Shown: positions 27,008-35,473 of the stretch, in pieces | Layout of the letters: each line of letters opens with the position of its first letter | Position numbering within the stretch: the stretch's first letter is position 1 | Source: Laterigemmans sp052161645 | GTDB lineage: Bacteria > Planctomycetota > Planctomycetia > Pirellulales > Pirellulaceae | DNA length: 64,000 nucleotides | NCBI GenBank assembly: GCA_052161645.1 | Contig: CP197414.1 | Direction: 5' to 3' (one strand) | Notes under the pieces: model-generated | Databases searched by the model: none | What the model was told of the DNA's origin: nothing | What the model saw: the letters and a program-made list of their open reading frames with translations, nothing else | Position numbers and translations under genes: made by a program

Positions 27008-29422
27008 TTATGATGAACGGACACGATCGAGCGAACTATCCAATGCTCGCTCCGCAGCCCCCAGGGCCGCGGTGGTAAACACCGTCGGGTACAGTCTCTC
27101 GTGATACCACAGTTTGGCAAAGTAAAAGCCGATCGGCCACGGGTCGTGATGTTTCGACTGACGCACCGCCTGGCACAAAAATTCGGCCCCGCCTGTTACG
27201 GCTGTTCGGATTATAGCCGCTCGGCACCCCGCCGCTCCAGCTGTGATCAAATTTCCGCCTACTTCAGTCCCAATTTTTGCTGGCAAAGCCCCTGCCACTC
27301 CCCCGAACAGCCCATTTTCGACAACTTCTGGGCGAGTCATCCCCGCCCCACTACCCATTGCCAGCTCCTGGGCCGGATTTGCTGCCTGTTGTGAAAGTAG
27401 CCAAATTGCCAAGCCCTCCACGGCAATCGCCGTTTCTTCCACGCTACTTTCGGATCCTCTGCTCTCTTCAACACTGCTGACATCGTTAGGTTTCGCCACA
27501 TATTCCATGTCAAAATTCCTTACGATCTCACGGCGGGCAAAAGATGCTGCCCGTGACGGCCCGCCCCCCCAACCGCCATCCGCATTCTGATGGTCTACCA
27601 AATAACCGACCGCACGCTCCAAAATTTGCTCCCGAAACTTCGCCTCCGCACCACGCGTCTCATGCCCGACTGCCGCCGCGGTTAACAAAATCCGCCCCGT
27701 TCCGTACACCGGATTCTCATCGTCGGGGTTGTCTTGATTGCCAAACCAAAGGGGCAAAAAGGATCCGTCAGGCCTTTGGGATCGAGCCAGGAAACGCCAG
27801 CCCCGGCGAACCGCACGCGACCAACCACGATGCCTCCCTATATCAATCCCCAGCCTCGTCTCGGCCAGAAACAAAGCTCGCAAAGCATGAGCGGTCAAAT
27901 CGGTGCTGCTGCGATCAAAGGGCAATTTCCCCCAGCCCCGACAAAATGTCGGCCAGCCGCCGTCACGATTCTGCAATCGCAACAACCAACCAACCCCTGC
28001 GTCGGTAGCTTGTCGAATTCGCGGCAGCAGTTCAGGGTCGAAATCACTCTGCTGCTGAGCTTCAGCCAAAGCGATAATGGCAGCCGGCGTGTCGTCTCCG
28101 TCAGGGACCGCCCCGCTCAGATCGGTCCAACCCCAACCGCCAGGATTAGCGCCGGTAAATGGATGTCGCTGCAGATGCTGACAACTAAGCAGCCAAGTCA
28201 CCAAATCGCGATCAGCCCAATGTGAGTCTACCGATATCTCCTCAACAATTCCTTGCATGCTGAGTTGCAGCCCACTGATTTCCTGCTTACTAAATTCCTG
28301 CCCGTCAGGCACATGCTCGGCAGTCTCCGGCCCACTAGCCAATAAACCAGCCCCTTCAGGTACTTGGCTCTCAGGTACTTGGCGATCACCTGGTTTGCTG
28401 GCCAACGCGTGGATCGACAACGAAGTAATCCAAGTCGCCAAGTTCGTATCGATCGGCCACGCGCCATCGTCCAAAATACTGTCCCGCAGAAAGCACAAAC
28501 CATTTTGCGAAACAGGATGCTCAGCCCGCCCCGTTGCCGCCAAACTCATCAGCACGAATGCGGTTAGCGGGGTCGCTTCCAAGTACCCTCCACTGGTCGG
28601 CTGCATCCGCTGCAGCACCCGCATCGTGGTGCCGACAACCAGACGCCGCAATCGCCCCAGCAGCGGCAAACGCGGCGGCTGATAAAACAACCTCGCTTGA
28701 CCAATCGCCACCAAAGCCGGCACTGCGTAACTGACAACCGGCATCCGCATCAGCCGATACATCCGCTGCGGTACGGCAGCCAACTCGAACGGTAAGGCCT
28801 GCACCTCGCTCCACGGCACCATTCCGGCCAAAGCACAATTCGTCAAAATCGGAATCACAAAAGTCTTGTCTTTGCCATAACGCGCCTTCAGCGCGGCAAT
28901 CGAACCGCTGCGTTCGATGTAAGCATTCAAGTCGGCTGCGACTCGCTGACATGCCTCCTGATCCACTTCGCTTAATTGCGGAGCGGCCAACTTGAGGGCA
29001 GCTGCGACCAACATGCTGGTGGCGATATTTGAGTGACTGCGGTCGGTATCTCCAAAGCCGCCGTCCCGATTCGCGGCGGTCAATAACCACGCCGCACCGC
29101 GTCGAATCAACTCCCGCAGCTCAATCACAGCCGGCTGCGAAGCGGCTTCTGCAAGCTGCTGCGGGGTGCTGGTCGGCAAGCAAAAGTGCTTTACCGCCGC
29201 GGGAGGTGGCTGCCGGCGCGCGAGACGCGTCTCCAACACAATCGACATGGCGCTGACCGCTGTGGCCGTTGACAGAGCGCTCGCCGAAAGCTGACCGGTC
29301 CAATGCACCTGACCACCGCGAGCAGCCAGCAGTTCAGATCGCAACTGCTGCTGAGTGCGCCGCAGCCGAGGCAATAAATCAAACTCGGTGACCGCTCGGG
29401 CGGCATCGTCTACGGCCATCAA
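27008..29422 (-). CDS. Squalene-hopene-cyclase-family protein
   Basis: The 804-residue protein has repeated QW-type motifs: ANRDGGFGD, MQPTSGGYLEATPL, DDGAWPID, GGWGWTD, QNRDGGWP, and QNADGGWGGG. The class II acid motif DXDD appears as DGDD at 441-444, followed by TP. These enzymes protonate and cyclise a polyprenyl chain at the membrane. It is longer than the usual 630 residues, partly because of a low-complexity insertion near 345-400 built from a duplicated QVPE segment. Residues lining a squalene channel cannot be judged by eye, so the substrate is unknown; it may belong to a related cyclase clade. It lies 31 bases upstream of the polyprenyl synthase start. Confidence 0.85.
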   Translation of the reverse strand: MMAVDDAARAVTEFDLLPRLRRTQQQLRSELLAARGGQVHWTGQLSASALSTATAVSAMSIVLETRLARRQPPPAAVKHFCLPTSTPQQLAEAASQPAVIELRELIRRGAAWLLTAANRDGGFGDTDRSHSNIATSMLVAAALKLAAPQLSEVDQEACQRVAADLNAYIERSGSIAALKARYGKDKTFVIPILTNCALAGMVPWSEVQALPFELAAVPQRMYRLMRMPVVSYAVPALVAIGQARLFYQPPRLPLLGRLRRLVVGTTMRVLQRMQPTSGGYLEATPLTAFVLMSLAATGRAEHPVSQNGLCFLRDSILDDGAWPIDTNLATWITSLSIHALASKPGDRQVPESQVPEGAGLLASGPETAEHVPDGQEFSKQEISGLQLSMQGIVEEISVDSHWADRDLVTWLLSCQHLQRHPFTGANPGGWGWTDLSGAVPDGDDTPAAIIALAEAQQQSDFDPELLPRIRQATDAGVGWLLRLQNRDGGWPTFCRGWGKLPFDRSSTDLTAHALRALFLAETRLGIDIGRHRGWSRAVRRGWRFLARSQRPDGSFLPLWFGNQDNPDDENPVYGTGRILLTAAAVGHETRGAEAKFREQILERAVGYLVDHQNADGGWGGGPSRAASFARREIVRNFDMEYVAKPNDVSSVEESRGSESSVEETAIAVEGLAIWLLSQQAANPAQELAMGSGAGMTRPEVVENGLFGGVAGALPAKIGTEVGGNLITAGAAGCRAAIIRTAVTGGAEFLCQAVRQSKHHDPWPIGFYFAKLWYHERLYPTVFTTAALGAAERALDSSLDRVRSS
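28356..28385. repeat. 15-bp tandem repeat inside the cyclase linker
   Basis: Two near-identical copies (TCAGGTACTTGGCTC, then a copy with 13 of 15 matches) encode the duplicated QVPE in the linker of the cyclase. Confidence 0.85.
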
Positions 29423-29539
29423 TGCAGTATCTTTTCGAGGTTCAGAGTCCAGCCGTTGCGGCGCGGCCCGCGGCCACTCTTACTCTACTTGATAACCTGC
29501 CCGCTTCGCAAACCGTGACCGGCTTGCCAATGGTCGCAT

Positions 29540-31090
29540 TCAGTCGCCCAAACGTCCCAACTGTTTGGCTTGTCGTTGCAGCCTGGATGATTGCTTTTTC
29601 ATGCGTTGGCTTAAATGCCGCAGCTCATCTTCCAGCCGCTGAGTGGAACGGTCCTCAGTGGGCACCGCCGTCCCCCCGCCGCGACTCTCCTGGTCGTCAA
29701 ACATTGGGGCACGCGAATTCGCATGCAAAGTATCGCGGACCAAGACTTCGCGGATCACTCCCCGGTTACCGCGCTGCGAAACGGAGATCATTTGAGGTGG
29801 TAGCCAAGCCGTTTTGATCTCCGGGCTCTGCTCGGCAAGCCGGCGCTGCAGTTCTGCTTGACGATCGACCAACTGCTCCGCCGTGACATCGAGCAACATT
29901 ACCCAGCGGCGCAGATCTGTTCGGTAGGTCAGTTCGTGCAAACGTTGCTCGCGTTGCAACAACGCATCGACTTCTGACAACCGCGCCGCCGAGGTGTCGG
30001 GTGAGACTCGCAGACCGACGACTTGCAGCGTTTCCGCATTTCGCGGAGCCAGCCCATCAAACGGGATGATCGCTTCATCCTTATAAGCACCCCGCGAAAT
30101 CACCGGTGGTGAGTCGACTCGCAAACCACTCTCCAGCGGCCGCTGCTCAACCTCCTGGTGCAAAACTTGATGACGTCGACCGCTGAGGCTTGGGCCAGAA
30201 CCCGAAATGCGGCCATCATGATTTCGCGGCCCCAAACTACCTCGTGGTGGAGCGACAATCTCCCGCCACCTGGCAAACGCATCGGCAACCGAGGCTGGCC
30301 CGCCGGCTGGCAAATCAATGCTGACTCGCGTCCCGTGCCCCAGCCTCGACAGCACGGCCAACCGAGCGAAATGCAGCGCCGCCAAGGAACGACAAATCGC
30401 CAGCCCCAAACCGGTGCTGCCGGTGCCGCTGTGGCCCCGCGTCGTCATCCGAATCATCTCGTCGGCCGACATCCCAGGTCCCGCATCGATGACGCTCAAA
30501 CGAGCCATCCCGCGCTGCAAGCTGGCCGTCAATGAAATCAACACCGCGCTCCGCTCTTCGCTGATCGCAATCGCGTTGCCGGCCAAGTTGATTAACAGTC
30601 GCCGCAGCAAATTAACGTCGCCGTAAATGTTCGCTGCGAACGTCTCAAACCCCTCCCAGGCGATCGTCACCCTGCGGGGCACGGCAATTGAATTCAAGAC
30701 GCTGAGACTTGCCTCGCGCAGATCGGCCGGAGCGATCCACCGCCGCACGATCGCTGGTGCACCATTCCGCAAACGGTCGACGCGCAACATGTTGTCGGCC
30801 AACTGCTGGATCGCGTCACACTGGCCCAACGCGTCTGCTAACAGCTCCTGCTGAAACATCGTCACGGGGCCGGCGTCACCGTCGTGGATTAAACGAATCG
30901 CTTCCCGCACCCCGGTCAGCGGCGAGCGGAGATCGTGAGCGGTCTCACTTAACAACTTTGCCGCCGCATCGACCGCCGCACCGGAGTCTACCGCCTGCTC
31001 GCTCAAAGAAATCGATTGATCATTCGAGGAACCTAGCGGCTGAGAGATGCCACTCAGTTCTACCGCTCGAACCGCTGTTTGTTTCGCCAT
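29540..31090 (-). CDS. Sensor histidine kinase
   Basis: I start at the ATG at 31090 because GGAGG lies eight bases upstream. The 516-residue protein has no membrane segment. The HisKA box ETAHDLRSPLTG places the phosphorylated His at residue 52. HATPase boxes follow: N box LINLAGNA (Asn 168), G1 DAGPGM (202-207) and G2 TGLGLA (226-231). The second half (about 300-516) is a linker and a C-terminal coiled coil (DELRHLSQRMKKQSSRLQRQ). No response regulator is in the window. It heads the minus-strand run including the cyclase, which begins 117 bases downstream. Its signal is unknown. Confidence 0.88.
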   Translation of the reverse strand: MAKQTAVRAVELSGISQPLGSSNDQSISLSEQAVDSGAAVDAAAKLLSETAHDLRSPLTGVREAIRLIHDGDAGPVTMFQQELLADALGQCDAIQQLADNMLRVDRLRNGAPAIVRRWIAPADLREASLSVLNSIAVPRRVTIAWEGFETFAANIYGDVNLLRRLLINLAGNAIAISEERSAVLISLTASLQRGMARLSVIDAGPGMSADEMIRMTTRGHSGTGSTGLGLAICRSLAALHFARLAVLSRLGHGTRVSIDLPAGGPASVADAFARWREIVAPPRGSLGPRNHDGRISGSGPSLSGRRHQVLHQEVEQRPLESGLRVDSPPVISRGAYKDEAIIPFDGLAPRNAETLQVVGLRVSPDTSAARLSEVDALLQREQRLHELTYRTDLRRWVMLLDVTAEQLVDRQAELQRRLAEQSPEIKTAWLPPQMISVSQRGNRGVIREVLVRDTLHANSRAPMFDDQESRGGGTAVPTEDRSTQRLEDELRHLSQRMKKQSSRLQRQAKQLGRLGD

Positions 31091-31554
31091 GCTGCAAGCC
31101 TCCATGCCCGCTCATTGATCGCGTGACTGCGATTGGACTCTGTGCCGTTATCGCCACTTCGTCTGCTGACCCGCCACACTGCGACGCGATGGTTGGAAAT
31201 AACGATCGTGCCTCCAGACGGTAACGCTTCTTTCCCTCTTTTCGGAAATTCGCACCTACTCAGTCCCACAGAAGCGAAAAATTAGTCCCACTCCGCCTAC
31301 CTCCCCGACGGATTATCGCGAACATGCTTTCAAAGCGGCATGGATATTTTCTAAAGAATTGGGAAAACAGCACTATTTCGCTATTTTCAAAAAATCACCC
31401 TTTCGACTAAAGTTAGCAGGATTCGCTGCCGGGGGTGATCGCGATGTTCCCGCAATGCCTTTGCCCGCACTTCAAGTCAGCGTATTGATTTTCAACTAAT
31501 TGGTGCCACAGGACCGTGGTGCTACGTCAGGCAGGCCACGGAGGAGCCAGACCC
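31091..31554. other. Divergent promoter region
   Basis: About 460 bases separate the kinase and the SMC-like gene. It includes AT-rich stretches near 31335-31405, but I could not find a convincing hexamer pair or operator. Both divergent promoters are expected here. Confidence 0.45.
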
Positions 31555-34500
31555 ATGTTGCTGGAAAAAATCGAAATCGATTCTTGTGGATCACTTGAAC
31601 AGATCCATCTCGGCCCATTTTCTCATCGCTTGAACGTGGTCTTTGGACCGCCCGGCTCGGGCAAAACAGCCTGCCTCGAATTTATCCGCAGCGTCATGCT
31701 CGGCAGTGATCGTGATTGGCACCGGGGAGCCAGCGGCCGCGTCGTCTGGGCTGACCGCGAAGGACTTGTGCACTGCCGACGAGAACTCGACGGCACTTCC
31801 CGCGGACGCCTGCTGGTCGATTGCGTGGCTCGCGATGACCGCGCCTACAATCATCATTATGGCTATCGAACCGCCAGCAATTATCAAAACCTCGAACGCC
31901 TCGTCGAACTACCCCGCCAGTTACTCGATGCGATCGTCGCCCCCGCCTCCCAGATCGACCTGGCGACTGTCCTCGCCGCATGCCAGCAAGCGGGTCTCAA
32001 TACCCGCCACTGGACTCGCGACGAAGCGGAAATCTCACGCGTCCGTCAAGCCATCGCGGACCTCGATCGCCAACTCGAAGGCTACACCAGCCAGGGCGAG
32101 ACAAGCGACGGGCTGCGACTTCGCCGCGCCGATCTGGTGCGACAACTCGCCCAGCTCGATCAACTGCCCCGCCAATCGGCTGCCGACGTCGAGCGCCGGG
32201 CCCGCTTGCAATCTCGCCTCCGTGATACCAAAGACGAAATCCACCGTCTCCGTCGGCAAGAGTCCGACCTGAGACAATCACTCTCGCGGCTCGAAGACCT
32301 GCTGTCGAGTTCCAGGGTGCCGGAAAACTTGGCCCGCTCCACCGCGGATCCGCAACAAGCCCAACTGCGCATCGCGGCCAATCGCCGCGCTCAACTGGTC
32401 GCACTCGACAGGCAACTCGTCAGACTCTGCAAGGCACTGCGAGATATTCGTGGCCTCCGCGAGTATGGCCCGGCCGTCGGCGCAGCACCCGATGTCGTCG
32501 ATCTCGAAGCACCAGTGCGTTTTTATAACGCCTCGGCAAGGCACCAAGATTACCAGTTCTATGACTCACGACTCGATGCCGTCCGTCATCAACTCGATTG
32601 GCTGCTCAGCCACTATGATGCAAGCCTCCCGCCGCAAGACCGTTTGCCCAAAGGGAACTATGATGACGCAGTGGTTGCCGATCCAACCCAGCTCGGTCCC
32701 AACTACTTCGATCACTACTACCTTGATCGGGAATACCTTGATCGCGAATATCTGGACAGCGATTACCGCGATCGCATCAACTCCGAGCGTCTCGACTTAA
32801 CTCGCAGCTACCTCGACCGAAGCGAATTGGATGCGTTGCTTGAGGCCGTCCGGGGACTCCGCGCAGCGATCGACAAAGGTGCCCGCAGCACCACGGACCA
32901 ACACCCTTACTCGCTCAATTTGAGTGCCTCAGAGGAGACACTCACCCGGGCAATTCGCCGCATGATTGATGCCCGCCAAGCACTCTTAGAGAAGATTGCT
33001 GACGAGCATGATTTGTCCAGCGGCCAACTCAAAGCGGCCTTCGGAGATTGGTACCGCTGCCATGATCAACCGCACCTATATCAGTGGTTACTCAGCCATC
33101 AGGCACCGAGCCAAATCGATGAAACCGGCATGCGCGTCGCCCGCCGTCGTCGCCTGGAAAGCGAACGGGCCGAGTTGCTCGATGAACTAAGCCGCACCGT
33201 CAATCGACTCGATGCCTCGGTACGCGAAGCACGTAGCGTCGAACGACAAATTGCCGAACTCCCCGACCTGTTGCCAGTCGCTGTGGATGAAAAACGCCAA
33301 AGCTGGCTGCGGGAGGAAATTGCCGAAGTCGATCGCCGTTTGCGTTGGCTCGATAGCTGCCAAGCCGCCCACGGAAAACGCCTGCAACTCACTCGCCGAC
33401 TCGACCATCTGCTGGCGGGTGTCTCCCATCCCTCGGCACTGATTCGACAAGCTCAAATTTGGGCCGAACAACTTTCCAGCGGAAAGTTATCGCCGTCGCA
33501 AGTCGCGCAGTACCTGCAATCGCCCGCCGCGGCTGCCACGGCACACACCTCAAGCGACGATTCCAGCATCTTGCGCGACGAGCACCAGCGACGGATCGTC
33601 CATTTGGCGCTGCGAATGGCGGCCACCGATCAGCTCCGCAGCCAGGGCCGACAAATTCCCTTGCTGGTGGATGAACCATCGGCCACTTGGCTCGGCGACT
33701 CCGAGCGTGCCCACCTGGCCGACATCTTTGCCCGTTACGCCAATCACGGTAACCAACTAATCGTCTTCACCGCCCATCGCGGCCTGGCCAACGGCATGCG
33801 CTCGCTCGGCGGTCACGCACTCACACTCGTGCCCCGACACTACTATCAACTCCGCTATCGTGAGTCCGCCGATACTTCCGCACAACGCATCAATCGAGAA
33901 CTCGATACCGCCTGGCGAGAATCGCATGGCGTTTACGACGATCCGCATTGGTATCGGCAACCGACCACAAACGGTTATCACCAACCCGATGACGACTGGT
34001 CACAGTCCTATCCGACCCAACAGCGCCCCGCTATCCAACCTGAGATCGAATTGCCAAGCCGGGTGTCGCGAGGCCCGGCAAGCCCTTTTTTTCTGACCGA
34101 CGACAGCCCTGTTGATCAGGCACCGTCCATTGACGCCGTCGCCGCAGCACGACTCCGCGAACAAAACATCACTACCGTCGGTGATCTACTCAATGCCGAT
34201 CCCCGACGTGTTGCCCGCCGTCTCAACTTGGCCGACGTCTCGGTCGAAGTCGTGATTCGTTGGCAAGACGAAGCCAACCTCGTCTGCGGTGTCCCCCAGC
34301 TGCGCAATTTCGATGCCCGTGTCCTGGTCGGTTGCGGCTTTACCGAACCCAGCCAACTTGCCAGCATGCACCCCGGCCAACTGCTCGAGAAAGTCGAAGC
34401 GTTCCTGGCGACCAGCCGCGGTCGACAAATCCTCCGCACAGGCACCAGCTACGAACTGTCTCGCATCACCAGTTGGATCGCTGCCGCAAACCGCTCCGTG

Positions 34501-35328
34501 GCACGCCGCTCACGGCATGGCGACACAGCCGAACGACGCAGCCATCGCGGCAGCCGCAGCAATCGCGGCAGCCGTGCCTCCTCGCGAAATCGCGATCGTG
34601 ACAGCCACTCCACGCTCAACTACGAACGCGGAACCACTGAGCGACTTACGATCGATGGTCAATCACGCGCAGAACGTGAAATCGCGGAACGCGAACGACT
34701 GGAACGCGAAAGCACGGCTCGTGCTCGCGCTACCCGCGAAAGAACTGACCGCGAAAGAACTGACCGCGAAAGCAGGGCCCGCGAAAAGACCTCGCGACGT
34801 CAAAAACGCTTTTCAAACAACCACTCGACCTCACAACAACAAGTCCGTCACAGCGAAAGCTCGTCCGCTTCCTCACACGAAACCCGAGAGCTGCGTTTCT
34901 ACTTGGAGCTAAACAGCCCCATCGTCGACGCACCATCAATTGGCCCCAAAACGGCAAAGCGACTCGAAACGATTGGCTACCGTACGGTCCGCCAATTCAT
35001 CGAAGCTAACCCTGCCACTATTGCCGCGCAACTGAATCATCATCGATTGACCAAAGACCGGATCACAACCTGGCAACAACAGTCAACTCTGATGTGCCAA
35101 GTTCCAATGCTGCGTGGCCATGATGTCCAATTGCTGATCGAAGCCAATGTGATCACACCCGAACAACTGGCCAGCGCCGTCCCGGCCCAACTGTTCACCA
35201 AGATTGATCGCGTGGCCAGGTCCAGCGAAGGAAAACGCATTCTCCGCGGAGCCAATTTGCCCGACCTCGAAGAGATCAACGACTGGATCCGCTGGGCCGC
35301 CGACCGCCGCAGCCTCAAAGCGGCTTGA
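31555..35328 (+). CDS. SMC/RecN-like ATPase with two DUF4332 domains
   Basis: The start at 31555 has GGAGGA ten bases upstream; a longer frame starts at 31516. The 1,257-residue protein opens with an ATPase head: Walker A GPPGSGKT at 31-38. A long coiled-coil region follows (Arg/Gln/Leu heptads, with a YLDREYLD repeat near 385-400). Walker B IPLLVDEPS lies near 700-708, with an HRG loop afterwards. The C-terminal third has two helical DUF4332 domains (about 852-978 and 1,122-1,252) separated by an Arg/Glu/Ser-rich linker (981-1,117). The head-coil-head order fits SMC/RecN/AAA_23 proteins, which act on DNA. DUF4332 is likely a helix-hairpin nucleic-acid domain. Specific role unknown. Confidence 0.82.
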   Translation: MLLEKIEIDSCGSLEQIHLGPFSHRLNVVFGPPGSGKTACLEFIRSVMLGSDRDWHRGASGRVVWADREGLVHCRRELDGTSRGRLLVDCVARDDRAYNHHYGYRTASNYQNLERLVELPRQLLDAIVAPASQIDLATVLAACQQAGLNTRHWTRDEAEISRVRQAIADLDRQLEGYTSQGETSDGLRLRRADLVRQLAQLDQLPRQSAADVERRARLQSRLRDTKDEIHRLRRQESDLRQSLSRLEDLLSSSRVPENLARSTADPQQAQLRIAANRRAQLVALDRQLVRLCKALRDIRGLREYGPAVGAAPDVVDLEAPVRFYNASARHQDYQFYDSRLDAVRHQLDWLLSHYDASLPPQDRLPKGNYDDAVVADPTQLGPNYFDHYYLDREYLDREYLDSDYRDRINSERLDLTRSYLDRSELDALLEAVRGLRAAIDKGARSTTDQHPYSLNLSASEETLTRAIRRMIDARQALLEKIADEHDLSSGQLKAAFGDWYRCHDQPHLYQWLLSHQAPSQIDETGMRVARRRRLESERAELLDELSRTVNRLDASVREARSVERQIAELPDLLPVAVDEKRQSWLREEIAEVDRRLRWLDSCQAAHGKRLQLTRRLDHLLAGVSHPSALIRQAQIWAEQLSSGKLSPSQVAQYLQSPAAAATAHTSSDDSSILRDEHQRRIVHLALRMAATDQLRSQGRQIPLLVDEPSATWLGDSERAHLADIFARYANHGNQLIVFTAHRGLANGMRSLGGHALTLVPRHYYQLRYRESADTSAQRINRELDTAWRESHGVYDDPHWYRQPTTNGYHQPDDDWSQSYPTQQRPAIQPEIELPSRVSRGPASPFFLTDDSPVDQAPSIDAVAAARLREQNITTVGDLLNADPRRVARRLNLADVSVEVVIRWQDEANLVCGVPQLRNFDARVLVGCGFTEPSQLASMHPGQLLEKVEAFLATSRGRQILRTGTSYELSRITSWIAAANRSVARRSRHGDTAERRSHRGSRSNRGSRASSRNRDRDSHSTLNYERGTTERLTIDGQSRAEREIAERERLERESTARARATRERTDRERTDRESRAREKTSRRQKRFSNNHSTSQQQVRHSESSSASSHETRELRFYLELNSPIVDAPSIGPKTAKRLETIGYRTVRQFIEANPATIAAQLNHHRLTKDRITTWQQQSTLMCQVPMLRGHDVQLLIEANVITPEQLASAVPAQLFTKIDRVARSSEGKRILRGANLPDLEEINDWIRWAADRRSLKAA

Positions 35329-35350
35329 GAAGTACAATCATTCACTAGCC

Positions 35351-35445
35351 GCGGTTAGCCGCTTTGGCGCTAGCCGCGGTTCCCGTCTTGAACCAAACAA
35401 AACCCGCCCAACAAAACGGTGGCTAGCGCCAAAACCGCTAACCGC
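35351..35445. repeat. REP-like inverted repeat between convergent genes
   Basis: Arms at 35351-35377 (GCGGTTAGCCGCTTTGGCGC...) and 35419-35445 pair at 24 of 27 positions. The left arm contains the 28-bp element also present at 20803-20830. Position between convergent gene ends suggests it may also limit read-through. Confidence 0.8.
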
Positions 35446-35448
35446 CAA

Positions 35449-35473
35449 CCACTAGCCACTAGCCACTAGCCAC
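35449..35473. repeat. 7-bp tandem repeat abutting a stop codon
   Basis: CCACTAG repeats about 3.6 times and ends one base before the TAA of the DUF1080 sulfatase gene (35474-35476). Confidence 0.9.

Noticed and set aside
27008..27120. Overlap of the polyprenyl synthase frame with the cyclase gene
   Set aside because: The overlap disappears with the TTG start at 26976, which has a good ribosome site.
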